DNA of 64,000 nucleotides from Martinezella hainanensis. GTDB lineage: Bacteria; Pseudomonadota; Alphaproteobacteria; Rhizobiales; Rhizobiaceae. The stretch's first letter is position 1, and each line of letters begins with the position of its first letter. The position numbers and the translations under genes are program-made. The stretch is from contig NZ_FMAC01000004.1 of NCBI RefSeq assembly GCF_900094555.1, forward strand, positions 558,001-622,000, in the 5' to 3' direction. Under the pieces are notes generated by a model. That model saw nothing but the letters and a program-made list of their open reading frames with translations. It had not been told where the DNA came from and made no database searches. This document shows, one piece after another, positions 55,370 through 64,000 of the stretch.

Positions 55370-55564
55370 TCAGAGAAGCGGGTCGAGGAAGAACTTCTTG
55401 TCCTCCGTGCCCGGCTCCTTCGTCGGCTTGGAGACGTCGCCGCCTTTGGTCGCATGAGCACTCGGCGGATCGAGAGGGCCTTTGCGGCCACATCCGACGA
55501 CGGCAAGGCCGACGACCGAAAGCACGACGGTCAGGCGGATGATGTGCGGCATGTTGATCTGCAT
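55370..55564 (-). CDS. lptM: LptM-like small lipoprotein
   Basis: This 64-residue protein starts at ATG 55564 with AGAGGA ahead. The signal peptide ends in VVGC and the mature N-terminus reads CGRKGPLDPP, the hallmark of LptM/YifL lipoproteins that assist disulfide maturation of LptD in LPS export. In E. coli yifL precedes dapF; here it precedes lysA, also a diaminopimelate gene. The Gly/Lys-rich tail has no known motif. Confidence 0.88.
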   Translation of the reverse strand: MQINMPHIIRLTVVLSVVGLAVVGCGRKGPLDPPSAHATKGGDVSKPTKEPGTEDKKFFLDPLL

Positions 55565-55583
55565 CGAAATCCTCTTGAGCGAC

Positions 55584-55696
55584 TAGAGCATGATGCCGAA
55601 AAGTGTGAGCGGTTTCGGACGACATCATGCTCTACTTCTTTGATTCTAGAGCCGGATGATTTTAGATCGTTTCGGCCTAAAATCATCCGGCTCTAG
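55584..55696. repeat. RIME-like palindromic element, copy 2
   Basis: There are two adjacent palindromes. The first, 55584-55634 (TAGAGCATGATG...CATCATGCTCTA), matches copy 1 at 53764. The second has perfect 20-bp arms (55646-55665 with 55677-55696) and an 11-base loop. Between them lies CTTCTTTGATT, shared with copy 1. The element lies between lptM and argH. Confidence 0.85.
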
Positions 55697-55773
55697 CGCG
55701 AAAGTCACTCTTCTTAGCGAAGTTTCCGCGTCTTGTGCACCCTGATTGTTTGAGTGCGGTTTCGTCAGTCTTT

Positions 55774-57174
55774 TCAGTTGCGAGCGCGCCAGAAAGCGAT
55801 CTGCTTGCGCACTTCGGAAGGTGCAGTGCCGCCGAAGCTCTTGCGGCTGGCAACGGAGGCTTCAACCGTCAGAACATCGAAGATCTTGTCGGTGATGTCG
55901 GGATGGATCGCCTGCAGGTCGGCAAGCGAAAGCTCCGCCAGCTCGCAGGATTTGCTTTCGGCAAGCGCCACGGCGCGTCCCGTCACATGGTGGGCATCGC
56001 GGAAGGGCAGGCCTGCTTCGCGCACCAGCCAATCGGCAAGGTCGGTCGCGGTCGAATAGCCGGAACCGGCGGCGGCCTTCATGCGGGCGGTGTTGATCGT
56101 CATGTCGCGCATCATGCCGGTCATGGCGGCAATGGCGAGTTCGAGGCTTTCGGCGGCGTCGAAGACCTGTTCCTTGTCTTCCTGCATGTCCTTGGAATAG
56201 GCGAGCGGCAGGCCCTTCATGATGGTCAGAAGCGCCACCAGCGAGCCGTTGATGCGGCCGGTCTTGGCGCGCACCAGTTCGGCCGCATCCGGGTTCTTCT
56301 TCTGCGGCATGATCGAGGAGCCGGTGGAGAAGGCGTCGGAGAGGCGCACGAAGCCGAATTGCGGCGTCGACCAGATGACGATCTCCTCGGCAAGCCGCGA
56401 CAGATGCATGCCGGCGATGGCGGCGATCGACAGGAACTCGAGGGCGAAATCGCGGTCGGAGACGGTGTCGATCGAATTGCGGGTCGGTTCCCGGAAGCCG
56501 AGTGCCTTGGCCGTCATGTGGCGGTCGATCGGGAAGCCGGTACCGGCAAGGGCCGCGGCGCCGATCGGCGATTCATCCATGTGCTCGATGGCGTGGCGCA
56601 CGCGCGAACGGTCGCGGCCGAACATCTCGACATAGGCCATGCAATGATGACCGAAGGTGACGGGCTGCGCCGTTTGCAGATGGGTGAAGCCCGGCATGAC
56701 GGTTTCGGCGTGTTCTTCAGCACGGTCGAGGAAGGCCGCGATCAGATCGGTCAGCGCCTGCTCGCACTTCTGCAGCTCTTCCTTCACCCAGAGGCGGAAA
56801 TCGAGTGCCACCTGGTCGTTGCGCGAGCGGGCCGTGTGCAGGCGTCCGGCCGCCGGGCCGATCAGGGTCGCAAGCCGCGCCTCGATGTTCATATGGATGT
56901 CTTCGAGACGGCGGGAGAATTCGAAATTGCCGCTTTCGATCTCTGACAGGATCGTGTTCAACCCGTGAACGATCTTGTCTTTATCCTCGGTTGAAATGAT
57001 GCCTTGATTGGCGAGCATGCTCGCATGCGCGATTGAGCCGCGGATATCCTGGGCAAACAGCTTCTTGTCGAAATCGATCGAGGCATTTATCTCCTCCATG
57101 ATCGCCGCGGGGCCGGAAGCGAAGCGTCCGCCCCACATCTGGTTGGAGGATTTGGTGTCCGTGCCGTCAGTCAT
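55774..57174 (-). CDS. argH: Argininosuccinate lyase
   Basis: This 466-residue enzyme cleaves argininosuccinate to arginine and fumarate. The start [18 protein letters not shown] is the family N-terminus; the longer frame adds unsupported residues. Motifs: [21 protein letters not shown], and the fumarase-family signature [12 protein letters not shown]. It is divergent from the TlpA-like gene, a common arrangement in rhizobia (argH next to tlpA). Confidence 0.97.
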   Translation of the reverse strand: MTDGTDTKSSNQMWGGRFASGPAAIMEEINASIDFDKKLFAQDIRGSIAHASMLANQGIISTEDKDKIVHGLNTILSEIESGNFEFSRRLEDIHMNIEARLATLIGPAAGRLHTARSRNDQVALDFRLWVKEELQKCEQALTDLIAAFLDRAEEHAETVMPGFTHLQTAQPVTFGHHCMAYVEMFGRDRSRVRHAIEHMDESPIGAAALAGTGFPIDRHMTAKALGFREPTRNSIDTVSDRDFALEFLSIAAIAGMHLSRLAEEIVIWSTPQFGFVRLSDAFSTGSSIMPQKKNPDAAELVRAKTGRINGSLVALLTIMKGLPLAYSKDMQEDKEQVFDAAESLELAIAAMTGMMRDMTINTARMKAAAGSGYSTATDLADWLVREAGLPFRDAHHVTGRAVALAESKSCELAELSLADLQAIHPDITDKIFDVLTVEASVASRKSFGGTAPSEVRKQIAFWRARN

Positions 57175-57197
57175 GAGATGCCCACCTGGAGAATGTA

Positions 57198-57863
57198 ATG
57201 ACAGCAAAGAAGCCGTTCGGTCTGCCGTCCATGAAACTTGTTCTGCTTGCCGCCGTCGCTGGGGTTATTGCCGGTGCGGCAGCGGTATACGTGAAGGAGG
57301 CGGGGTATGGCAATGGCATTGGTGAAACGGCTTCGGCCGATCAGTGCGGGTCGGCTAGGGATCGTGCTGCTGCCTTAAAGCCGTTTACCAAGGGCCAGGT
57401 CGCCGCCATGAGCGTGCCGCCGGCGCCGATCTCGCTGAAGGATGTTTCCTTCAAGGGGGCTGACGGGCAGCCGCTATCGATTGGCAGTTTCGCCGGCAAG
57501 ACCGTGCTCTTGAACGTCTGGGCAACCTGGTGCGTGCCGTGCCGCGAGGAAATGCCGGCGCTGAACGCGCTCGAAAAGAGCGTCGGCAACGACAAGTTCG
57601 AGGTGGTCGCCGTCAACATCGACACGGGCGACGATGAAAAGACCAAGGCCTTCCGCACGGAATATGCCATCGACAAGCTCGGCTACTACCGCGACAACAC
57701 GATGGGCGTGTTCAACGTGCTGAAGAAGCAGGGGCTGGCCTTCGGCTTGCCGGTGACTTTGCTCATCGACAACAAGGGCTGCCTGCTGTCGGCCATGAAT
57801 GGGCCGGCGGTCTGGGACAGCGAAGATGCTAAGAATCTGGTGAAGGCCGCAACAGCGCTGTAA
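57198..57863 (+). CDS. tlpA: TlpA-like membrane-anchored thioredoxin
   Basis: This 221-residue protein has an N-terminal membrane anchor (about residues 12-32, [18 protein letters not shown]) and a periplasmic thioredoxin domain with WCVPC (111-115). Bradyrhizobium TlpA reduces the copper-handling proteins for cytochrome oxidase maturation; this protein has the matching layout and the argH neighbour. Cys50 in DQCGS and the Cys in DNKGCLLS could form the second disulfide of TlpA. Transcription should stop or attenuate at the hairpin at 57923-57971. Confidence 0.9.
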   Translation: MTAKKPFGLPSMKLVLLAAVAGVIAGAAAVYVKEAGYGNGIGETASADQCGSARDRAAALKPFTKGQVAAMSVPPAPISLKDVSFKGADGQPLSIGSFAGKTVLLNVWATWCVPCREEMPALNALEKSVGNDKFEVVAVNIDTGDDEKTKAFRTEYAIDKLGYYRDNTMGVFNVLKKQGLAFGLPVTLLIDNKGCLLSAMNGPAVWDSEDAKNLVKAATAL

Positions 57864-57922
57864 CGCGTTCGTACGCCGGGTCGTCAGGCGTTAAGAATTG
57901 GAATTGATCGAAGAAAGGTCAT

Positions 57923-57971
57923 CCTCGGGTAAGCCCCAGCTGAGAGGCTGGAATCACCCTAGGCACTTTTT
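57923..57971 (+). terminator. Rho-independent terminator of tlpA or attenuator ahead of the TPR/ATP-grasp gene
   Basis: CCTCGGGT (57923-57930) pairs with ACCCTAGG (57956-57963, one mismatch), with an inner hairpin CCAGC/GCTGG (57936-57940 with 57947-57951). A TTTTT run follows at 57967-57971. It ends 15 bases before the ATG of the next gene, so it may double as a leader that blocks or allows readthrough. Confidence 0.7.
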
Positions 57972-57985
57972 GAAAATCGATCCAG

Positions 57986-59842
57986 ATGAACCAGTCACCT
58001 GCGCATGCTTCGGCCGATGCATCAGCGGCTCCCCATGTCTTGTCTCAAGCCGAGACTTTGACGGGGGCCGGTCGCTACGAGGACGCTATCCACCTATTGC
58101 TATCGGCCCGCGAGCTTGTCAGCCGCGAACCGGTCATGTGCAACATGCTGGGATTTCTGTTGCTGCAGGTTGGCAGGCCGCAGGACGCGGTCCCGTGGTT
58201 CGAAGCGGTGCTCCGTCTCAAGCCCGATTATATTCAAGCGATATCTGGCCTCGGTACGGCATATCAAAGCGGTGGCGATCTCGTCCGGGCACTGCAGTGC
58301 TACGACAGAGTCGTTGCGGTGCAACCGGACGACGCGGCGTCCTGGTACCATCAAGGGTTCGTGCTTCAGGAGTTGGGGCGATCGGTCGAGGCGCTTTCGA
58401 GCCTTGACCGGGCGGTCTCTCTGAAAAGCGACTTTGGTCTGGCCCTTGCCAAGCGCATAGAGGTCATCGAGTCGCTGAGCAATATGCCGGAGGCCATGCA
58501 GGCAGCCTTGCGTAGCTGCCATCAGTCGCCCGAAGATGTGAGATCGTGGTCGCAACTTGGGGATCTTCTCCAGAAATATCGCGATTTCGACAAGGCGATC
58601 GCAGCTTATGACAAGGGATTATCGCGCTTTCCCAATGACTTCCGCTGCCTCTGCAACAAGGCGCAGGCGCTGGAGGCTACGGGGCGCTACCGCGAAGCCC
58701 TGATCACGGCGCAACAGGCACTGCGCGTCGAACCAAGCGATCGCGATGCGCTGGTGCTCTGCGGCAAGCTCGAACTCAAATTCGGAAATCCGGCGGCTGC
58801 GCATATCTGCTTTCAAATCGTTGCCGATATGGGTGTGGTGCGTAATTACCCGGCGGCGAGGAAGCCTGCCAAGTTTCGAGCGCTCCTGCTCTTTTCGCCC
58901 GAGGCTGGCAACACACCCTATGAGGATCTGATCAGAGATAGTTGCTTCGATACCGAGGTGCTCTTCGTCCTGCGCGGTTATCGCAACGATCCGCAGGATT
59001 GCAGCGATCGGGTCGATGTCGTTGTCAATCTCGTTTCGGAAACCGATTTTGGGCTCGACGTCATGGCGTCCGCAATCGATGTCGCCGATTCCCTGCACAG
59101 GCCCGTCGTCAATCACCCGCGGCTGATGTTGGCGACGGATCGCGAGTCCATCTCGCGGCGTCTGACCAGCGTTGCGGATGCGGTCATGCCGGCGACGGTT
59201 CGGATCGAGGCCAAAGATCTGCAGAGAAGGGTGCGGGACGGCGATACGAAAGCCTTTCCGCTGATCGTGCGCCATGCGGGCAAGCATGGCGGTGACATGA
59301 TGGAGCTGGCCGAAGATGCCGATACACTGTTGCGCTTTGCCGAAGAAGCCGGAGAGCAGACCCTCTATCTAACTGACTTCGTCGATTACAGTTCACCCGA
59401 TGGGCTGTTTCGCAAATATCGTTTCATCTTCGTCGGAGACCAGATCCTCCCCTATCATCTCGCCATCGGCGATGGCTGGAAGGTGCATCATGCCTCGACG
59501 CGCATGGTCAGTGTCGAATGGATGCGCAGGGAGGAAGAGGCCTTCCTCAATGAGCCCGAGCGCGTTTTCGGAGTGAAAGGCATGGTTGCCCTCGATGCCA
59601 TCCGCCGCCAGATCGGTCTCGATTATTTCGGGATCGACTGCTCGCTCGATTCCGAGGGCAGAGTGGTAATTTTCGAGGTCAACGCATCGATGCTGATCCA
59701 TCTTCATAATGCGGGCTTTGAATACAAGACGCCGCATGTGCACAGGATCAAACAAGCGTTCGAGCTGCTTCTGGAGCGGAGGGCGAACGAATACCGTTCA
59801 TGGGTTTCGACAACGGGTGCGTTGTGGACGCGGAGCGCATAG
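57986..59842 (+). CDS. TPR protein fused to a C-terminal ATP-grasp-like domain
   Basis: This 618-residue protein has no clear ribosome site. Residues about 10-290 hold seven or so TPR-type repeats (GRYEDAIHLLLSARELVSREPVMCNMLGFLLLQ, GDLVRALQCYDRVVAVQPDD, RDFDKAIAAYDKGLSRFPND). From about 300 comes a RimK/glutathione-synthase-like region: RRDLTSVADAVMPATVRI..., RHAGKHGGDMM, FRKYRFIFVGDQILPYHLAI, then FGIDCSLDSEGRVVIFEVNASMLI, where the Asp and the E-x-N match ATP-grasp metal ligands. It may ligate an amino acid or peptide to an acceptor held by the TPR part. The substrate is unknown and no peptide-precursor gene was seen beside it. Confidence 0.7.
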   Translation: MNQSPAHASADASAAPHVLSQAETLTGAGRYEDAIHLLLSARELVSREPVMCNMLGFLLLQVGRPQDAVPWFEAVLRLKPDYIQAISGLGTAYQSGGDLVRALQCYDRVVAVQPDDAASWYHQGFVLQELGRSVEALSSLDRAVSLKSDFGLALAKRIEVIESLSNMPEAMQAALRSCHQSPEDVRSWSQLGDLLQKYRDFDKAIAAYDKGLSRFPNDFRCLCNKAQALEATGRYREALITAQQALRVEPSDRDALVLCGKLELKFGNPAAAHICFQIVADMGVVRNYPAARKPAKFRALLLFSPEAGNTPYEDLIRDSCFDTEVLFVLRGYRNDPQDCSDRVDVVVNLVSETDFGLDVMASAIDVADSLHRPVVNHPRLMLATDRESISRRLTSVADAVMPATVRIEAKDLQRRVRDGDTKAFPLIVRHAGKHGGDMMELAEDADTLLRFAEEAGEQTLYLTDFVDYSSPDGLFRKYRFIFVGDQILPYHLAIGDGWKVHHASTRMVSVEWMRREEEAFLNEPERVFGVKGMVALDAIRRQIGLDYFGIDCSLDSEGRVVIFEVNASMLIHLHNAGFEYKTPHVHRIKQAFELLLERRANEYRSWVSTTGALWTRSA

Positions 59843-59886
59843 TCCCGGCTGAGTGACCTCGTCTCCGACAGCGTGATGCTTGACGA

Positions 59887-60765
59887 TTACCGTGTCGGGA
59901 CGGGCACTTCGCCGCGGTAATCGTAGAAGCCGCGGCCGGATTTGCGGCCGAGCCAACCAGCTTCGACATATTTCACCAGCAGCGGGCAGGGGCGGTACTT
60001 GGAGTCGGCGAGCCCGTCATGCAGCACCTGCATGATCGACAGGCAGGTGTCGAGGCCAATGAAGTCTGCGAGCTGCAGCGGACCCATCGGGTGGTTGGCG
60101 CCGAGTCGCATGGCAGTATCGATGGCGTCGACGGTGCCGACACCTTCGTAAAGCGTGTAGATCGCCTCGTTGATCATCGGCAGCAGGATGCGATTGACGA
60201 TGAAGGCGGGGAAATCCTCGGCGACGGTGATCGTCTTTTCCAGCGAGGAGACGTAGTCCTTGGCGGCGGAGAAAGTCGATTCTTCGGTGGCGATGCCGCG
60301 CACCAGCTCCACGAGCTTCATGACCGGGACCGGGTTCATGAAGTGGATGCCCATGAAGCGTTCGGGACGGTCGGTGGCGGAGGCAAGCCGGGTGATCGAC
60401 AGTGACGACGTATTGGTGGCAAGCAGCGCTTCCGGCTTCAGCACCGGACATACCTGTGCATAGATCTTGCGCTTGACGCTTTCGTCTTCCGTCGCGGCCT
60501 CGATGGCGAGGTCGACCTGGGCGAGATCGTTGAGATCGGCCGAGCCGGTGATGCGGGCAAGGGCTGCCTTGCGCTCTTCGTCGCTCGTCTTGCCGGATGC
60601 GACCTGACGGGCGAGGTTGCCGTTGATAGTGGCAAGGCCGCTTTCGATGCGATCCTGCGAGAGATCGTAGATATGAACCTTGTAGCCGGCCATGGCGGAT
60701 ACATGGGCGATGCCGCAGCCCATCTGGCCGGCGCCGATAATACCGATCGTCTTCAGCGAACTCAT
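59887..60765 (-). CDS. 3-hydroxybutyryl-CoA dehydrogenase
   Basis: This 292-residue NAD-dependent enzyme has the Rossmann motif [13 protein letters not shown] (8-20), [17 protein letters not shown], the catalytic-type TNTSSLSI and [16 protein letters not shown] segment, and the C-terminal domain with [34 protein letters not shown]-like helices. The start at 60765 has GGGGAG ahead; the longer frame is rejected. It works with ETF next door in 3-hydroxyacyl-CoA (or polyhydroxybutyrate) metabolism. On the same strand as etfA-etfB, downstream, with a hairpin between. Confidence 0.93.
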   Translation of the reverse strand: [292 protein letters not shown]

Positions 60766-60819
60766 TGCCAACTCCCCGGCGGCGCGCTCTTGGCGGTGCG
60801 CTATGCTTTTAACCACAAA

Positions 60820-60847
60820 TTTGCCGGGCCATTTCTAGCCCGGCAAA
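60820..60847 (-). terminator. Perfect 10-bp hairpin between etfA and the hydroxybutyryl-CoA dehydrogenase gene
   Basis: 60820-60829 pairs with 60838-60847 around an 8-base loop. On the minus strand it is followed by TTTG only, so it may be a weak terminator or mRNA-stabilising structure in the etfB-etfA-hbd operon, allowing some readthrough into the dehydrogenase gene. Confidence 0.5.
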
Positions 60848-60913
60848 GATTGATAGACCTATAAGAGACGATTTTCCAGTCTCTCGCAACTGCGAGAAAC
60901 CCGATCGATGCGC

Positions 60914-61843
60914 TCAGAGCGCCTTTTGCAATTCCGGGAGTGCTTCGAAGAGGTCGGCGACGAGGCCATAGTCGGCGATCTGGAAGATCGGGGCTTCCTC
61001 GTCCTTGTTGATGGCGACGATGACCTTGCTATCCTTCATGCCGGCGAGATGCTGGATGGCGCCGGAAATGCCGCAGGCGATATAGAGCTGTGGTGCGACC
61101 ACCTTGCCCGTCTGTCCCACCTGCCAGTCGTTCGGCGCATAGCCGGCATCGACGGCAGCGCGCGAGGCACCGACGGCAGCACCGAGCTTGTCGGCAACCG
61201 GAAGGATGACTTCCTTGAACTTCTCCGCAGAACCGAGCGCGCGACCACCGGAGATGATGATCTTGGCAGAGGTCAGCTCCGGACGATCCGAAGAGGACAG
61301 GGCATCGCCGACGAAGGTGGAGAGAGCCGGGTCGGCCGCGGCAGATACCGTCTCGATTGCAGCCGAACCACCTTCGGCAGCAGACGCGAACGAAGCCGTG
61401 CGCACCGTGATGACCTTCTTTGCGTCGGTCGACTGCACCGTCTGGATGGCATTGCCGGCATAGATCGGCCGCTTGAAGGTATCGGCCGACACCACTTCGA
61501 TGATCTCGGAGACCTGGGCGACGTCGAGCAGGGCGGCGACGCGCGGCAGCACGTTCTTGCCGACCGAGGTCGCAGCACCGATGATGGTGTCGTAGGAGCC
61601 GGCCAGCGAAACGATCAGCGCCGCCAGCGGCTCCGCCAGATTGTTGGCAAGGCTTGCGTCCTCGGCAACCAATACCTTGGAGACGCCGGAAAGCTTGGCA
61701 GCCGCACCGGCCGCAGCCTGGGCACCGGCACCGGCGACCAGCACATGGACGTCGCCGCCAATCTTCGTCGCTGCCGTCAGCGCCTTGGCGGTCTGGTCGG
61801 AGAGATGGGCATTGTCGTGATCAGCCAGAAGAAGAATGGCCAT
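60914..61843 (-). CDS. etfA: Electron transfer flavoprotein subunit alpha
   Basis: This 309-residue FAD subunit. Start [14 protein letters not shown]; the extra upstream residues of the frame overlap etfB's tail and are rejected. The C-terminal FAD segment is visible: [72 protein letters not shown]. It carries electrons from acyl-CoA dehydrogenases to ETF-quinone oxidoreductase. etfB lies 22 bases upstream. Confidence 0.96.
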   Translation of the reverse strand: MAILLLADHDNAHLSDQTAKALTAATKIGGDVHVLVAGAGAQAAAGAAAKLSGVSKVLVAEDASLANNLAEPLAALIVSLAGSYDTIIGAATSVGKNVLPRVAALLDVAQVSEIIEVVSADTFKRPIYAGNAIQTVQSTDAKKVITVRTASFASAAEGGSAAIETVSAAADPALSTFVGDALSSSDRPELTSAKIIISGGRALGSAEKFKEVILPVADKLGAAVGASRAAVDAGYAPNDWQVGQTGKVVAPQLYIACGISGAIQHLAGMKDSKVIVAINKDEEAPIFQIADYGLVADLFEALPELQKAL

Positions 61844-61865
61844 AGGTCTTATCCTTTCCAGTTTC

Positions 61866-62615
61866 TCAGAGCACGCCGGCTTCGGTCTTGAGCTTTTCGA
61901 CCAGCTCGGCAACCGACTTGACCTTGACGCCCGCCTTGCGGCCGCCGGGCTCTTCCGTTTTCAAGACCTTCAGCCGCGGCTCGGTCGATACGCCGAAATC
62001 GGCAGGCGACTTCTTGTCGAGCGGCTTCTTCTTGGCCTTCATGATGTTCGGCAGGGAGGCGTAGCGCGGCTCGTTGAGACGCAGGTCGCTGGTAACGACG
62101 GCTGGAAGCTTGACTTCGATCGTCTGCAGGCCGCCATCGACTTCGCGGGTGACCTGTGCCTTGCCGTCACCGATCTCGATTTTCGAGGCGAAGGTTGCCT
62201 GCGCCGTGCCCAACAGGGCCGCCAGCATCTGGCCGGTCTGGTTGCTGTCGTCATCGATCGCCTGCTTGCCGACGATGATGAGGCCCGGCTGTTCGGCGTC
62301 CGCCACACCCTTGAGGATCTTGGCGACAGCCAGCGGCTCGACGGCATCGTCGGTTTCAACCAGGATGGCGCGGTCCGCACCCATGGCAAGGGCCGTGCGC
62401 AGCGTTTCTTCAGCCTTGGCAGGTCCGATCGATACGACGACGACTTCCTCGGCCTTGCCGGCTTCCTTCAGGCGCAGCGCCTCTTCGACCGAGATCTCGT
62501 CGAACGGGTTCATCGACATCTTCACGTTCGAAAGCTCAACGCCAGAACCATCCGGCTTCACGCGGATCTTCACGTTGTAGTCAACCACCCGCTTAACGGG
62601 AACCAGTATCTTCAT
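61866..62615 (-). CDS. etfB: Electron transfer flavoprotein subunit beta
   Basis: This 249-residue subunit, binding AMP. The signature appears as [42 protein letters not shown], and the conserved [20 protein letters not shown], with [25 protein letters not shown] near the end. With EtfA it forms the soluble flavoprotein. First gene of the etfB-etfA run. Confidence 0.96.
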   Translation of the reverse strand: MKILVPVKRVVDYNVKIRVKPDGSGVELSNVKMSMNPFDEISVEEALRLKEAGKAEEVVVVSIGPAKAEETLRTALAMGADRAILVETDDAVEPLAVAKILKGVADAEQPGLIIVGKQAIDDDSNQTGQMLAALLGTAQATFASKIEIGDGKAQVTREVDGGLQTIEVKLPAVVTSDLRLNEPRYASLPNIMKAKKKPLDKKSPADFGVSTEPRLKVLKTEEPGGRKAGVKVKSVAELVEKLKTEAGVL

Positions 62616-62810
62616 GGAATCCTTCCTTCAACATGACCGCCCGAGAACATGCGCTGCTTAGCGCCATTCCATTTGTCGAATGGCGACATGGATACGCGTT
62701 TTTTCCCCAATTACAACGCTTCCAGGCCGCCGAGAGACGAATTGCTTGAAAGGCATAAATAACGTTTACGTCAACGTCAATACATATGCCTGGGTGATTG
62801 ACGGATGCCG

Positions 62811-63389
62811 CTATCGATTCTTGCCCGGAACCCAGAGCACATCGGCGCGGCCACGATCATTGGCATGGCGTGCGGCGACGAAGAGGAAATCGGACAGTCG
62901 GTTGACGTATTTCAGTGCCGCCGGGCTAACCCTTTCGCCTTGTTCACGCGATAGCGCCACCATTAGGCGCTCGGCTCGTCGGGCCATGGTGCGGGCGAGG
63001 TGCAGATGAGCGGAAGCGGGACTGCCGGCCGGCAGAACGAAGGATCTCAGCGGCTCAAGATCGGCGTTGAGCAAATCGATATCGTATTCCAGGCGTTCGA
63101 CCTGATGGTCGATGATGCGCAAGGGTTCATAGGGCAGAGGCTCATCGGTTTCGGGCGTCGAAAGATCGGCGCCGAGATCGAAGAGATCGTTCTGGATGCG
63201 CATCAGCATCACGTCGATCTCGGGCATGTCCGACATGTGCAGCCGGGCGACGCCGATGGCGGAATTGGTTTCGTCGACGGTTCCGTAGCTTTCGACGCGC
63301 AGGTCGTGCTTCAGCCGCCTGGGGCCGGCGGCGAGGCCCGTGGTGCCGTCGTCGCCGGTCTTGGTATAGATCTTGTTGAGCTTGACCAT
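62811..63389 (-). CDS. PduO-type cob(I)alamin adenosyltransferase
   Basis: This 192-residue enzyme adds the adenosyl group of ATP to cob(I)alamin. Family motifs: KLNKIYTKTGDDGTTGLAAGPRRLKHD with the TGDxGxT pattern, YGTVDETNSAIGVAR (Asp/Glu), FVLPAGSPASAHLHLARTMARRAER. It completes the B12 theme with cobS/cobT. The 195-base gap to etfB shows no clear signal. Confidence 0.93.
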   Translation of the reverse strand: MVKLNKIYTKTGDDGTTGLAAGPRRLKHDLRVESYGTVDETNSAIGVARLHMSDMPEIDVMLMRIQNDLFDLGADLSTPETDEPLPYEPLRIIDHQVERLEYDIDLLNADLEPLRSFVLPAGSPASAHLHLARTMARRAERLMVALSREQGERVSPAALKYVNRLSDFLFVAARHANDRGRADVLWVPGKNR

Positions 63390-63402
63390 TGTGTTCCTGC
63401 GG

Positions 63403-63606
63403 TTAGGCCGGGCGGCCGCCGCCCGTCAGCCAGAGCGTCAGCATGATCAGAATGACTGCGACTGCCTGCAGCAGGACGCGCAGCTGCATCAGCCGGTTCG
63501 AAAGGTTGGGGTTGTCGCCTTTCATCATGTTCAGCAGGCCGCGAATAAGAACGATCGCGACGAGGCCCATGACAATGATGGCGGCAACATAAGTAACGGT
63601 AGACAT
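63403..63606 (-). CDS. Twin-transmembrane protein (HIG1-like)
   Basis: This 67-residue protein starts at ATG 63606 with GGAGGAG ahead, so the longer frame is rejected. Two hydrophobic segments (about 4-22 and 41-60) with the linker MMKGDNPNLSNRLMQLRVLLQ fit the HIG_1_N domain, which in alphaproteobacteria and mitochondria is linked to respiratory supercomplexes. Directly upstream of the adenosyltransferase gene (13 bases), probably coexpressed. Confidence 0.83.
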   Translation of the reverse strand: MSTVTYVAAIIVMGLVAIVLIRGLLNMMKGDNPNLSNRLMQLRVLLQAVAVILIMLTLWLTGGGRPA

Positions 63607-63693
63607 GGCTCCTCCACCCTTGTCCTCAGAATGGCTCGGCGTTTCATGGAAGCTCCAAGCCAATCTATGTCATCGTTTGCACAATCCTGAACG

Positions 63694-63714
63694 GAAAAGG
63701 CGCTCCGCGCCTTT
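63694..63714 (-). terminator. Terminator of the SDR gene
   Basis: AAAGGCGC (63696-63703) pairs with GCGCCTTT (63707-63714) around TCC. On the minus strand it is followed by TTTT. It lies just after the SDR stop at 63728. Confidence 0.8.
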
Positions 63715-63727
63715 GCCTGAGGTTGCG

Positions 63728-64000
63728 CTAGTCCAGCCGGCGCATCAGACGATAGAAAAGGTTAGCCGGCAATAGCCTTTTCAGAAGGACGCCCTGCTTT
63801 GCAGGCGTCGTTACCAGATAATGCGGGCGCGGATTTCCAACGTTCAAAGCGGATTTTAGCACATCATAGACCGCTTCCGGACCCAATTTATGTTTATTGA
63901 TCGGCCCTGATCCATCAAGCCGTTTCAGCTGCCTGCGGTATTCCACCGCATGAGGAGAACCTTCGAGGTCGATATGCTCGTTGATCTTGGCGAGCGCATT
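63728..64000 (-). CDS. SDR family oxidoreductase, C-terminal part (cut by window edge)
   Basis: The frame is open from the window edge to the stop, about 90 codons. It reads LAKINEHIDLEGSPHAVEYRRQL, then GPEAVYDVLKSALNVGNPRPHYLVTTPAKQGVLLKRLLPANLFYRLMRRLD, the usual C-terminal helix region of short-chain dehydrogenases. The catalytic YxxxK and the cofactor site lie outside the window, so the substrate is unknown. Confidence 0.7.
   Translation of the reverse strand, partial: NALAKINEHIDLEGSPHAVEYRRQLKRLDGSGPINKHKLGPEAVYDVLKSALNVGNPRPHYLVTTPAKQGVLLKRLLPANLFYRLMRRLD

Noticed and set aside
57918..57985. Possible TPP-type riboswitch (CTGAGAG string) ahead of the TPR/ATP-grasp gene
   Set aside because: CTGAGAG is present, but the rest of the THI box (the ACCTGAT and GCGTAGGGA parts) is absent, and the structure is a plain terminator hairpin.

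Overview
The window looks like a chromosomal segment of a Rhizobiaceae member, most likely Rhizobium or a close relative. The evidence is high-GC alphaproteobacterial coding, a 5-aminolevulinate synthase (HemA, C4 route to heme), aerobic cobaltochelatase CobS/CobT, CpdR, ftsE-ftsX followed by ydcF and an acyltransferase, ChvD-free housekeeping order typical of rhizobia, and intergenic palindromic repeats of the kind described in rhizobia. Nothing here points to a plasmid or symbiosis island; most genes are core.

Layout. 1-3.0 kb: tamB (cut by the window edge) and tamA for outer-membrane translocation, then a glycine-zipper lipoprotein. 3.3-7.1 kb: a three-gene molybdenum hydroxylase operon (coxS-coxL-coxM order, form II signature). 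7.3-12.8 kb: hemA, a secreted alginate-lyase-like protein, an L-serine/threonine dehydratase, dxr and a BON-domain protein. 12.8-15.6 kb: an accessory patch holding an OLD-family ATPase/Toprim nuclease next to tRNA-Arg(CCU). 15.7-28 kb: M20 amidohydrolase, D,D-carboxypeptidase, CobW-like GTPase, tusA-like gene, L,D-transpeptidase, accA, xerD with a 55-residue membrane protein translated just ahead of it, then aroK-aroB-CNNM transporter. An AT-rich two-gene cassette (HTH protein plus Fic protein, the 'mobile mystery protein A/B' pair) sits between the CNNM gene and bolA. 28-35 kb: bolA, a J-domain protein, cobS-cobT, phytase-like lipoprotein, alpha/beta hydrolase, yhhQ, rpmB. 35-45 kb: DUF3108 protein, EamA exporter, secreted esterase, cupin, gloB, methyltransferase, hisC-tyrC, GNAT, DUF2125 protein, ChaC-like cyclotransferase. 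45-54 kb: plsC-like, ydcF-like, ftsX-ftsE, a membrane protein, hpt, cpdR, a frameshifted cupin gene, and a large TIGR02302-type membrane protein. 54-64 kb: lptM-lysA, argH, a TlpA-like thioredoxin, a TPR/ATP-grasp fusion, 3-hydroxybutyryl-CoA dehydrogenase with etfA-etfB, a PduO-type cobalamin adenosyltransferase, a HIG1-like twin-TM protein and the 3' end of an SDR gene.

Functional themes: tetrapyrrole and B12 metabolism (hemA, cobS, cobT, adenosyltransferase), aromatic and histidine biosynthesis (aroK, aroB, tyrC, hisC), peptidoglycan and envelope maintenance (dac, ldt, ftsEX, tam, lptM), and acyl-CoA oxidation with electron transfer to ETF. The least understood parts are the Fic/HTH cassette, the OLD nuclease by the tRNA, the TPR-ATP-grasp protein, and three families of palindromic intergenic repeats. 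Starts were often moved inward from the longest frame to the start with the best Shine-Dalgarno spacing or signal peptide; this is stated in each entry.
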